Shown in pieces: positions 17,662 to 24,673 of a stretch of DNA of 42,978 nucleotides (the stretch's first letter is position 1; each line of letters begins with the position of its first letter). Source of the stretch: an uncultured Spirochaetales bacterium (GTDB lineage Bacteria > Spirochaetota > Spirochaetia > Sphaerochaetales > Sphaerochaetaceae); NCBI GenBank assembly GCA_949297785.1, contig CASFTW010000017.1, positions 1 through 42,978 on the forward strand, read 5' to 3'. The notes beneath the pieces were generated by a model that saw only the letters and a program-made list of their open reading frames with translations, did no database searches and was not told the origin of the DNA. Both the position numbers and the translations under genes were made by a program.

Positions 17662-18287
17662 ATGAGCAAAACAGACATTCTTCACAGCGGGAAAATTTAC
17701 AACCCTAATGATGATGGGATAATGCAGGAGCAGAAAGAACGTTTGCGCATGCTGAAGGATTACAATGATACAGATCCTGCTGATTTCGAACTGAGGGAAA
17801 AAAAGCTCAGGGTAATGTTCGAATATTTCGGTAAAAATGCTTATATTGAAATTCCTTTCAGGCAAACTGAGCCGGTAAATTCGTTCATTTTGGTGACGGC
17901 AGCTATGCGAATTTCAACCTGACACTTGTTGATGACACTTACATTTTCATAGGCGAGCACACAATGCTGGGCCCGAACGTTACAATTGCAACTGCCACTC
18001 ATCCTCTTTCTCCATCGCTGCGTCAAAAAGGAGCGCAGTACAACAAGCCTGTGCATATCGGCAACAATTGTTTCATCGGTGCTGCTGTCACGGTTCTTCC
18101 CGGTGTGAGTATCGGAGACAACTGTGTGATCGGTGCCGGTTCTGTCGTGACGAAAGACATTCCTTCATCTGTTCTGGCCTATGGAAATCCATGCCGTGTG
18201 ATCAGAAGTATCGATGAGAATGATGAAAGATTTTATGACGGCGGGAAGCTGATTGACAGCGCATGGCAGGAAAACAGATTGCTGTAA
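17662..18287 (+). pseudogene. maltose/galactoside-type O-acetyltransferase, frameshifted
   Basis: The first part (17662-17867) reads like the N-terminal Mac domain of maltose or galactoside acetyltransferases, up to KNAYIEIPFR. After that this frame degenerates and stops at 17922. The remainder continues in another frame: GKFVHFGDGSYANFNLTLVD, the hexapeptide beta-helix with GPNVTIATATHPL, catalytic His in TATHPL, and GNPCRVIR near the end. Between PF and GK the DNA has 14 bases where 12 or 15 are expected, so one indel near 17863-17877 breaks the gene; a TGA also lies in the second frame there. No slippery heptamer is evident, so programmed frameshifting is unlikely. An assembly error is possible. 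Confidence 0.82.
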
Positions 18288-18296
18288 TGATTATTA

Positions 18297-18326
18297 TTGA
18301 ATTACCATATTTAAATTATTTATAAA
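18297..18326 (+). promoter_or_regulatory. promoter of the GNAT gene
   Basis: TTGAAT (18297-18302), 18 bases, TATAAA (18321-18326). Transcription would begin near 18333, so the ATG at 18331 is unlikely to be used. Confidence 0.5.
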
Positions 18327-18390
18327 CGATATGAATTCAGTTATATTTTATACTGCGAGAGAACATATAGCTGCGCCTTTGAGAGGGAAA

Positions 18391-18900
18391 ATGAGACTGA
18401 GAGTGGCTGAAATATCTGATCTTGATGATCTGAAGGCAATGTACGGCAAAGTCGTGAAAAATATGAAAGACTCCGGCTTGGATGTCTGGAATGATGTCTA
18501 TCCATGCAGTTTTCTTGAGGAAGATATCCAGACAGGATGCCTTTATATTCTGTGTGATGAGAAATGTTTTGCAGGTGCTTTCTCTTTGAAAGATGAGAAC
18601 AAAGGTGCAGGGGAAGTCACCTGGAATCTTTCTGGCAGGAAACCTGTCTATATCGAGAAACTTGCAGTGGCGGCAGAATACCGTGGAAGAGGATGTGGAA
18701 GTGTTCTGCTGGATGAAGCTGTCAGACTTGCCGGAAAGACGGGGCATGATGTCCTGCGGCTGTTTGTTGATGTGTCAAACGGGATGGCAGTAAGACTGTA
18801 TGAGAAATACGGCTTCAGAAAGGCAGCTGGAATCTGGCATGAGATGATTGATGAGCACCGTTTTCTTGATGAAGCCGGATATGAGCTGGCCCTCACATGA
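18391..18900 (+). CDS. GNAT-family N-acetyltransferase
   Basis: 169 residues from the ATG at 18391, which has GAGAGGG five bases upstream and begins with the usual RLRVAEISDLDDL. The acetyl-CoA-binding motif is YRGRGCGSVLLDEA, preceded by EKLAVAA and followed by the AVRLYEKYGFRKA segment. It transfers an acetyl group from acetyl-CoA to an unknown amine. The upstream ATG at 18331 would add 20 residues without homology. Confidence 0.85.
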   Translation: MRLRVAEISDLDDLKAMYGKVVKNMKDSGLDVWNDVYPCSFLEEDIQTGCLYILCDEKCFAGAFSLKDENKGAGEVTWNLSGRKPVYIEKLAVAAEYRGRGCGSVLLDEAVRLAGKTGHDVLRLFVDVSNGMAVRLYEKYGFRKAAGIWHEMIDEHRFLDEAGYELALT

Positions 18901-18904
18901 ATAC

Positions 18905-18936
18905 AAAAAAAAGGATGGGAAGAAGAACCCATCCTT
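18905..18936 (-). terminator. terminator of the infC operon
   Basis: Nine-pair stem AAGGATGGG/CCCATCCTT (18911-18919 with 18928-18936). On the minus strand it runs into eight T. It lies 20 bases after the last gene. Confidence 0.93.
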
Positions 18937-18955
18937 AAAGTCTTGTGTTTTGGAC

Positions 18956-19294
18956 TCAGATATTCTCGTCCTCGAATGTATCGAGCTCCTGACCTTCTCC
19001 GTTGAGAGTGAAGTCTTCGGCTTCGGCGAGTTCGGCAGAATCGAGAGTTCCGAAATCTCCCATATCGTCCAGATTGAGACTGTCGAGAGATTCGAGAGCA
19101 GAGGTGATTGCTTCTTCAATCACAGCAGTATCTGCACTTGTCTTGCTTAAGAGTTCCTGAAGCTCCTCGTTATGGTTGTTGACCAGATTGAGTCGCTCTG
19201 TCAGCTCCGTGTTGTCAGCCCTGAGTTTGTTGATCAGACTGATTGCTTTCTTGACACGCTGTTCAAGAAGTTTACTGCTTTCAATTAAAGACAT
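18956..19294 (-). CDS. small coiled-coil protein, ZapB-like
   Basis: 112 residues from the ATG at 19294, with AGGAGG five bases upstream. The alternative GTG at 19300 falls inside that ribosome site. Residues 1-50 form a leucine-heptad coiled coil (SSKLLEQRVKKAISLINKL). The C-terminal half is very acidic and probably disordered. It resembles the small cell-division coiled coils (ZapB type) by layout only. It follows rplT in the infC-rpmI-rplT operon. Confidence 0.75.
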   Translation of the reverse strand: MSLIESSKLLEQRVKKAISLINKLRADNTELTERLNLVNNHNEELQELLSKTSADTAVIEEAITSALESLDSLNLDDMGDFGTLDSAELAEAEDFTLNGEGQELDTFEDENI

Positions 19295-19316
19295 AACCAC
19301 CTCCTTTTGGTTTCGC

Positions 19317-19673
19317 TTATGCGAGAACTGCCTTTACCTGTGCAACGAGTGCGCTGAATGCAACCTTGTCTTCAATTGCCATGTTAGAAAGAGCCTTTCT
19401 GTTAAGGTCAATGTTGGCAAGCTTCAGACCATGCATGAACTGGGAGTAGTTGAGACCCTCAGCCTGAACAGCCGCACTGATACGTGCAATCCAGAGCTTT
19501 CTGAAATCTCTCTTTCTCTCTTTTCTGCCGCGGTAAGCGTACTGGCCTGCCTTTGCAACTGCATCCTTTGCAACGCGGTAATTGGTGCTTCTGCGACCGA
19601 AATAGCCTTTAGCCTGGTCGAGAATTTTCTTTCTTCTGTCCTTGTGTTTTGTTCCGTCAACTGCTCTTGGCAT
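19317..19673 (-). CDS. rplT: 50S ribosomal protein L20
   Basis: 118 residues, full length. It begins with the typical PRAVDG and the Lys/Arg-rich region ([18 protein letters not shown]), with the globular domain at the C-terminus. Binds 23S rRNA early in 50S assembly. AAGGAG lies about ten bases upstream. It follows rpmI by 14 bases in the canonical infC-rpmI-rplT order. Confidence 0.98.
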   Translation of the reverse strand: MPRAVDGTKHKDRRKKILDQAKGYFGRRSTNYRVAKDAVAKAGQYAYRGRKERKRDFRKLWIARISAAVQAEGLNYSQFMHGLKLANIDLNRKALSNMAIEDKVAFSALVAQVKAVLA

Positions 19674-19687
19674 TTTTTTCTCACTCC

Positions 19688-19885
19688 TTATGCATAAGGA
19701 AGCATTGACTTTGCTCTCTTTGCTTCCACGTCTTTTAAGATTCCAGCATGTCTAAGATTCATCTTACGCTTTGAACTCTTCTTTGTGAGAATATGGCGGA
19801 GGCCCATCTTCTTGTAAGCCACCTTGCCAGAACCGGTAACCCTGTAGCGCTTTGCAGCACTCTTTCTTGTTTTCATCTTTGGCAT
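19688..19885 (-). CDS. rpmI: 50S ribosomal protein L35
   Basis: 65 residues starting [18 protein letters not shown], the family's canonical N-terminus. AGGATGGG lies about eight bases upstream of this ATG, so the in-frame ATG at 19897 is rejected. Basic throughout. Confidence 0.97.
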   Translation of the reverse strand: MPKMKTRKSAAKRYRVTGSGKVAYKKMGLRHILTKKSSKRKMNLRHAGILKDVEAKRAKSMLPYA

Positions 19886-19959
19886 TTTACTACCCATCCT
19901 TATCGCACCGCAGGGAACAAGAACCCCTGAAGTTACGTTATATAAAAGCCGTACGGCTC

Positions 19960-20493
19960 TTATTTCTTCTGATTCTTGACAGGGGAGACGAACATGCTCA
20001 TCATCTTGCCTTCCATGAACGCACCCTTATCAAGATTATACTGTACACCATTTTCACTCAGAATCTCAAGTATCCTGTCGAGAACATCTTTTCCGAGCTC
20101 AGGGTGTGCCAGTTCACGGCCGCGGAAACGTATCGAAACCTTCACTTTGTTGCCCTCAGTGAGGAATTCTGCAATGAACTTGCTCTTTGTCTCAAGGTCA
20201 TGCTTGTCGATTTTGGGCTGCATCCTTATTTCCTTGACCTTTATTACAGCCTGGTTTTTCTTTGCATCCCTCTGTTTCTTTTCCAGTTCGTAGCGGTATT
20301 TCCCGAAATCCAGAATCTTACAGACCGGAGGATTTGCATTCGGAGACACTTCAACTAAATCAAGTCCTGCTTCCTCTGCCATGTGAATGGCATCAAATGT
20401 TTTCATAACTCCTTTCTGTTCGCCATTCTCATCAATGAGTCGCACTTCATGTGCACGAATCTGCCTGTTAACGCGTAAATCCCTAGTAGCCAA
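19960..20493 (-). CDS. infC: translation initiation factor IF-3
   Basis: 177 residues with both IF-3 domains: N-terminal [14 protein letters not shown], linker [17 protein letters not shown], and C-terminal with [17 protein letters not shown]. It keeps the 30S subunit free and checks initiator tRNA. The start codon is TTG: a TAA stop lies directly upstream in frame and the next ATG is at codon 30. GGGAG is five bases before the TTG. Non-AUG starts are known in infC, where they allow autoregulation. First gene of the operon. Confidence 0.96.
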   Translation of the reverse strand: MATRDLRVNRQIRAHEVRLIDENGEQKGVMKTFDAIHMAEEAGLDLVEVSPNANPPVCKILDFGKYRYELEKKQRDAKKNQAVIKVKEIRMQPKIDKHDLETKSKFIAEFLTEGNKVKVSIRFRGRELAHPELGKDVLDRILEILSENGVQYNLDKGAFMEGKMMSMFVSPVKNQKK

Positions 20494-20562
20494 TTAAACT
20501 CCCTGTAACCACCCCTGTGGCTTTTTCTGAATTTCAAGTTTTGCGGTTGCCCACAACTGAGG

Positions 20563-20592
20563 AATATAGCACAGGTAACAGTTTACTGTCAA
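20563..20592 (-). promoter_or_regulatory. infC operon promoter
   Basis: On the minus strand TTGACA (20587-20592), 18 bases, TATATT (20563-20568). The leader is about 60 bases and can form an AGCCAC/GTGGTT hairpin near 20508-20523 just before the ribosome site. Confidence 0.8.
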
Positions 20593-20630
20593 AATGTTTA
20601 AGGAACATTTCCTTCAAAAAAAGACTAAAA

Positions 20631-20664
20631 ATGAAAAATCCCGGACAAATCACATGCCCGGGAT
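20631..20664 (-). terminator. terminator of fba
   Basis: Seven-pair stem ATCCCGG/CCGGGAT (20638-20644 with 20658-20664), followed on the minus strand by TTTTTCATTTTTAG. Confidence 0.85.
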
Positions 20665-20689
20665 GAATATCAGAATTCACAGTGACATA

Positions 20690-21688
20690 TCAGTCAAGTG
20701 CGTGTCCTGCAGAACCGAGAACATCGATGTTCTTTCTCATGTACATCTCTTTGAGAGCGTCACGGGCAGGTCCGAGGTACTTTCTCGGATCGAATTCAGC
20801 AGGCTTCTCATCGAAGATTCTTCTGATGGTTCCTGTCATTGCAAGGCGTCCGTCAGAGTCGATGTTGATCTTGCATACTGCGGACTTTGCTGCTTCTCTG
20901 AGCTGCTCTTCAGGAATTCCGACGCTGTCCTTGAGCTTTCCACCGTGCTCATTGATCATCTTTACATATTCCTGAGGAACTGATGATGAGCCGTGCAGTA
21001 CGATCGGGAAGCCCGGAAGTCTCTTCTCGACTTCCTTGAGGATGTCGAAGCGGAGCGGTGGCGGAATGAGGATGCCGTCTGCGTTTCTTGTGCACTGCTC
21101 CGGCTTGAACTTGTTTGCACCGTGGCTTGTTCCGATTGAGATTGCAAGTGAGTCAACACCTGTCTTTGAAACGAAGTCCTCAACTTCTTCCGGCCTTGTG
21201 TAGTGAGTCACTTCAGAAGCAACCTCATCCTCAATACCGGCGAGAACTCCGAGCTCGCCTTCAACTGTCACGTCGAACTGGTGAGCGTAATCAACAACTT
21301 TCTTTGTGACTTCCACGTTCTTTTCGTATGGAAGGCTTGAACCGTCGATCATGACTGATGAGAAACCATTGTCGATGCAGTCCTTGCATGTTTCAAATGA
21401 ATCACCGTGGTCAAGGTGAAGCACTATTGGGATATCGCAGCCGAGTTCGTGTGCATATTCGACAACACCTCTTGCCATATTGCGCAGAAGGTTGATATTA
21501 GCATAGTCACGTGCACCGCGTGAGACCTGAAGAATGACAGGGCTCTTTGTTGCAACACAAGCCTGAACGATTGCCTGCATCTGCTCCATGTTGTTGAAGT
21601 TGTATGCAGGAATTGCATAACCACCCTTGATTGCCTTTGCGAACATGTCACGGGTGTTGACAAGACCTAAGTCCTTGTAGCTGATCAT
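20690..21688 (-). CDS. fba: class II fructose-bisphosphate aldolase
   Basis: 332 residues from the ATG at 21688, with AGGAGG nine bases upstream; the frame continues upstream without homology. Zn-dependent cleavage of fructose 1,6-bisphosphate into dihydroxyacetone phosphate and glyceraldehyde 3-phosphate. The Zn-site histidines are in VLHLDHGDS and in TSHGANK/VLHGSSS; VEGELG contains a conserved Glu. Single gene with its own promoter and terminator. Confidence 0.95.
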   Translation of the reverse strand: MISYKDLGLVNTRDMFAKAIKGGYAIPAYNFNNMEQMQAIVQACVATKSPVILQVSRGARDYANINLLRNMARGVVEYAHELGCDIPIVLHLDHGDSFETCKDCIDNGFSSVMIDGSSLPYEKNVEVTKKVVDYAHQFDVTVEGELGVLAGIEDEVASEVTHYTRPEEVEDFVSKTGVDSLAISIGTSHGANKFKPEQCTRNADGILIPPPLRFDILKEVEKRLPGFPIVLHGSSSVPQEYVKMINEHGGKLKDSVGIPEEQLREAAKSAVCKINIDSDGRLAMTGTIRRIFDEKPAEFDPRKYLGPARDALKEMYMRKNIDVLGSAGHALD

Positions 21689-21722
21689 AGGATTTTTCCT
21701 CCTGATAATTATTTCGTGAATT

Positions 21723-21751
21723 ATTCTAGTTTTTAGTTTGCTCTTCGTCAA
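21723..21751 (-). promoter_or_regulatory. fba promoter
   Basis: On the minus strand TTGACG (21746-21751), 17 bases, TAGAAT (21723-21728). The leader is about 27 bases and carries AGGAGG. Confidence 0.75.
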
Positions 21752-21758
21752 TTGAGAC

Positions 21759-21788
21759 TTGCTGTACGGTATTCCTTTCATTTATCAT
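21759..21788 (+). promoter_or_regulatory. promoter of the exported protein at 21797, probably leaderless
   Basis: TTGCTG (21759-21764), 18 bases, TATCAT (21783-21788), eight bases before the ATG at 21797. No ribosome site. Confidence 0.5.
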
Positions 21789-21796
21789 GAAGCGCA

Positions 21797-22594
21797 ATGA
21801 AAAGGAAACATCTGCTGTTAAAGTCGGTAATATCGGCGGCAGTTATTGCCGCAGCGCTTCTTCTCATCCGTTATTTCTCGCTTGACAGGATCAATTTCGT
21901 TGTAAGCAGATATGATGAGTATTTATACAGCAGCCTTCCTGAGAGAGGGATTCTTGCGCCGTACAGATGCACCGTAAGCGTATATCCTGAGAAACTGGAT
22001 GATGCGGATGCGGCAATATACTCTCCATCTGCTGCGCTTTTTCTCATCAGAGACGGCGCTTCATCCGGTGTGAGAAGTGCCTGTTTCGGTATCAGCGACG
22101 CAGAGGCTTCCGATTATTTTGATGTTGTATTCTCAGATGATATCCAGGCGCAGTGGAATCTTGCATATGAGAATGCCGGTATGGATGCATTGCTTCCTGC
22201 ACTCATATATGATGAAAGCGATTATGAGGAAAGTGAACTTGCCTCTCTTGCTCCTGAATCAATTCCTTCTTTCGGTTATGATGAAACTCTGAGCCGTGTT
22301 GCCGCCGAAACCCTTTCTTCCGAACTGGCTGCAAACGGTGTACAGACCCTGATAATCTATGATCCGTCAAAAACTTCCGAGCTTCTGCAGCTTGATGATG
22401 GCTGCACATATATTGTAGACAGTATTTATCAGAAAGCTTTTGAGTCAGGTCAGAGAGCCGACACTGTCGGGTATGATTTCACGCAGATGACAAGATTTCT
22501 TCTCGATGAAGAAACAGAAGGAATCATCACTGCTCCGTATATGTATTCAGAGTTCAAGAATTCTTTTGAAGTTTTCCTTGACAATCTCATTTAG
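21797..22594 (+). CDS. exported or membrane-anchored protein, unknown function
   Basis: 265 residues. Residues 8-26 form a hydrophobic signal anchor after MKRKH, with no clear cleavage site or lipobox. The rest looks soluble and periplasmic, with alternating alpha/beta segments such as GVQTLIIYDPSKT and CTYIVDSIYQKAF that recall periplasmic-binding or Rossmann-like folds. No family is recognised. Its last 48 bases overlap the end of tatD on the other strand. Confidence 0.65.
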   Translation: MKRKHLLLKSVISAAVIAAALLLIRYFSLDRINFVVSRYDEYLYSSLPERGILAPYRCTVSVYPEKLDDADAAIYSPSAALFLIRDGASSGVRSACFGISDAEASDYFDVVFSDDIQAQWNLAYENAGMDALLPALIYDESDYEESELASLAPESIPSFGYDETLSRVAAETLSSELAANGVQTLIIYDPSKTSELLQLDDGCTYIVDSIYQKAFESGQRADTVGYDFTQMTRFLLDEETEGIITAPYMYSEFKNSFEVFLDNLI

Positions 22595-23299
22595 TTCTTC
22601 ACTGCTTATCTTCTTGATTTCAGCAATTGTCTTGTAAGTATATTCAATATTCAGGGGTGTGTTTGTTTTTCCTCTCATCGGAACAGGTGAAAGGTATGGC
22701 GAGTCTGTTTCAAGCAGGATGCACTCAAGAGGAGTGTATGCGGCAACTGCTCTCAGTTCATCACTTGATTTGTAGGTCACATTCCCTGCAAATGAGATGC
22801 AGAAGCCAAGGTCGAGGAAAGCTTTTGCCGTTTTTATGCCGGATGAGAAACAGTGAATGAGGCCGCGCTTTTCGTTTCTGTGGGATGAAAGTATTTCCAG
22901 CGTTTTGACATCCGCATTTCTTGTATGGATTGCAACGGGAAGATTCAGCTCATCCGCAATATCAAGCTGCATGGCGAATACATCCTCCATTTTCCCCTCC
23001 GGTCCGTAATTCCAGTAATAATCAAGACCGATTTCACCGATGAAATACGCTTTGTATTCTTCCGCCTCTTTTTTTATCTGCGCGGCAATTTCCGATGCTT
23101 TTCTTTCAGATTCAGCTGTCCCCGGATCCGCTCCGACTGAGAAATACAGGGAAGGAAATTTGCTGATCACTTCAATACGGCGTACGATATCGCCGGGATC
23201 GCATCCGATATCCATTCCCTCAATTCCTCTGAGAGTGTCAAGGTCAATTCCTTTATCCATCATTGCAGTCAGGTGAAAATGCGTGTCGAAATAACTCAT
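22547..23299 (-). CDS. tatD: TatD-family metal-dependent hydrolase/DNase
   Basis: 250 residues from the ATG at 23299. Metal ligands are visible in order: DTHFH at the N-terminus, GEIGLDYYW (Glu), HTRNA (His), HCFSSG (His) and the LLETDSPYLSP segment (Asp). The family acts as Mg-dependent 3'-5' DNase and RNase in DNA repair and tRNA quality control. The start at 23299 is preferred over 23314, because a -10 box (TATCAT) lies between them. Confidence 0.92.
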   Translation of the reverse strand: MSYFDTHFHLTAMMDKGIDLDTLRGIEGMDIGCDPGDIVRRIEVISKFPSLYFSVGADPGTAESERKASEIAAQIKKEAEEYKAYFIGEIGLDYYWNYGPEGKMEDVFAMQLDIADELNLPVAIHTRNADVKTLEILSSHRNEKRGLIHCFSSGIKTAKAFLDLGFCISFAGNVTYKSSDELRAVAAYTPLECILLETDSPYLSPVPMRGKTNTPLNIEYTYKTIAEIKKISSEELNEIVKENFKRILEL

Positions 23300-23305
23300 G
23301 CAGAT

Positions 23306-23334
23306 ATGATACATTCCTGCCTGCCATTTGCAAA
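23306..23334 (-). promoter_or_regulatory. tatD promoter, probably leaderless
   Basis: On the minus strand TTTGCA (23329-23334), 17 bases, TATCAT (23306-23311), six bases before the ATG. The -35 lies in a 14-base sequence repeated at 23461-23474. Confidence 0.5.
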
Positions 23335-23474
23335 GACATGAAAATATTTTATCTTATTAAAAAATAATAAACCTAAAACGGTATATAAATTAAAATCAAT
23401 CTCAAATTTATACAGATTGCGTTATACGGCGGTTAAGATGAAATCATTGTCCGGGTGAGAATTTGCAAAGACAT
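23326..23474. repeat. 14-base direct repeat pair in the tatD/tRNA intergenic region
   Basis: ATTTGCAAAGACAT occurs at 23326-23339 and again at 23461-23474. The AT-rich DNA between them has no gene. Confidence 0.6.
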
Positions 23475-23492
23475 TCATTTCACGTCATGAAA

Positions 23493-23521
23493 TTGACTTA
23501 GCGTTATAAAGTGTGTATCAT
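23493..23521 (+). promoter_or_regulatory. tRNA-Leu promoter
   Basis: TTGACT (23493-23498), 17 bases, TATCAT (23516-23521), about 30 bases before the mature tRNA. Confidence 0.8.
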
Positions 23522-23550
23522 AGCCTCTGTTCTGTTTTCACAGCAGTCAT

Positions 23551-23634
23551 GCCCGAATGGCGGAATTGGTAGACGCAAGGGACTTAAAATCCCTTGACCG
23601 CAAGGTCGTATGGGTTCGAAACCCATTTCGGGCA
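23551..23634 (+). tRNA. tRNA-Leu (anticodon TAA)
   Basis: 84 bases with acceptor stem GCCCGAA/TTCGGGC, anticodon stem GGGA/TCCC with loop CTTAAAA (anticodon TAA), a long class II variable arm (TTGACCGCAAGGTCG) and a T arm with GGTTCGAAACC. The discriminator is A. CCA is not encoded, since TTTTTT follows directly and probably helps end transcription. Confidence 0.97.
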
Positions 23635-23750
23635 TTTTTTTAATTTATTGTACTGTAATATTTTGCTGACATTTTTCATTAGTGTTTGAACCTGTGTTTT
23701 CTCTTGTCTAAGGGTGAATAATATAGTATTTTATTAAATGAGGTTCAGGT

Positions 23751-24218
23751 ATGGCACAGGTATTGTATTGTCTTGCATCTGCCTTGATAGCCGGTCTTCT
23801 GGTTTTCATGGTGATGGCAGTCAGGCTTAAAAATCAGAAGAATCAGGCGGACAGGGAAGTGGCACGCTATAAGCAGATGCTTACTGACAGGATGGAACTG
23901 GAAAGCGAGGGTGTCAACAAACTCAAGAAGGAAAATGAGGATCTCAGGAAAGCCAATGAGAATCTCCGCATCACAGTTCAGACCTATTCCCAGAAACCCG
24001 GCAGAAAGGAACTGCAGCGGCTCAATGTCTATCAGACTGCTGTTGACAGGCTCATAATCAACAGTCCCGGATTCGGTGCCGCATGGCAGGCCGCACTCAA
24101 GGAAAGCGAGGAGGAGTTTGAGAAGACTTATGTCGGGGTACAGGCTTTCATAAAAAAACTCATACCGATCAAGACTGATGCACAGGTCATCAGCGAGATT
24201 GAGGATAAAAAAGAATAA
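23751..24218 (+). CDS. membrane-anchored coiled-coil protein, unknown function
   Basis: 155 residues. Residues 4-24 form one membrane helix, then a coiled coil from about 27 to 80 rich in Lys/Glu/Leu with NKLKKENEDLRKANENL, then a helical C-terminal region ending in charged residues. N-out/C-in topology would place the coiled coil in the cytoplasm. GAGG is about seven bases before the ATG. It precedes desulfoferrodoxin by 16 bases and may be co-transcribed. No family recognised. Confidence 0.7.
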   Translation: MAQVLYCLASALIAGLLVFMVMAVRLKNQKNQADREVARYKQMLTDRMELESEGVNKLKKENEDLRKANENLRITVQTYSQKPGRKELQRLNVYQTAVDRLIINSPGFGAAWQAALKESEEEFEKTYVGVQAFIKKLIPIKTDAQVISEIEDKKE

Positions 24219-24234
24219 TGTAAGGAGAAGAAAT

Positions 24235-24609
24235 ATGAAATTCTACATCTGCAATCACTGCAAGAACATCATCGGTAAGATCCAAGACAAGGGCGTGCCG
24301 GTTGTCTGCTGCGGCGAGAAAATGGCTGAGCTTGTTCCCAATACAACCGAAGCTGCTACAGAAAAGCACATTCCGGTTGCATCTGCTGAAGGCAATCTCA
24401 TTACAGTCCAGATCGGCTCAACTCTGCATCCGATGACAGAAGAGCATCTCATTCAGTGGGTATATCTTGAAACAGAGGAAGGCGGACAGAGAAAGAGTCT
24501 CAAGGCCGGAGACAAGCCGGAAGTGGTGTTTGCACTCAGCCCGAGCGACAAGGCAAAAGCTGTCTATGCCTATTGCAATCTTCACGGATTGTGGAAAGCT
24601 GATCTTTAA
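24235..24609 (+). CDS. dfx: desulfoferrodoxin, two-iron superoxide reductase
   Basis: 124 residues from the ATG at 24235, with AAGGAG seven bases upstream; the longer frame adds a basic non-homologous leader. The N-terminal centre I domain has all four ligands (C6, C9, C25, C26). The superoxide reductase site has EKHIPV (H45), H65, H71, C114 and H117 (CNLHG). It reduces superoxide to peroxide without making oxygen, typical of anaerobes. Some treponemes such as T. pallidum are known to carry a form lacking centre I iron; this one is complete. Ends at a strong terminator. Confidence 0.95.
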   Translation: MKFYICNHCKNIIGKIQDKGVPVVCCGEKMAELVPNTTEAATEKHIPVASAEGNLITVQIGSTLHPMTEEHLIQWVYLETEEGGQRKSLKAGDKPEVVFALSPSDKAKAVYAYCNLHGLWKADL

Positions 24610-24628
24610 CTGATCTGTATCCGCTATG

Positions 24629-24665
24629 GCTCCTGACGTGTGAAAAATCTGTCAGGAGCTTTTTT
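24629..24665 (+). terminator. terminator of dfx
   Basis: Nine-pair stem GCTCCTGAC/GTCAGGAGC (24629-24637 with 24651-24659), then six T. Confidence 0.95.
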
Positions 24666-24673
24666 ATGTGCAA

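Noticed and set aside
17840-17970. Programmed frameshift in the acetyltransferase
   Set aside because: No slippery heptamer or stimulatory hairpin at the junction; a simple indel explains it.
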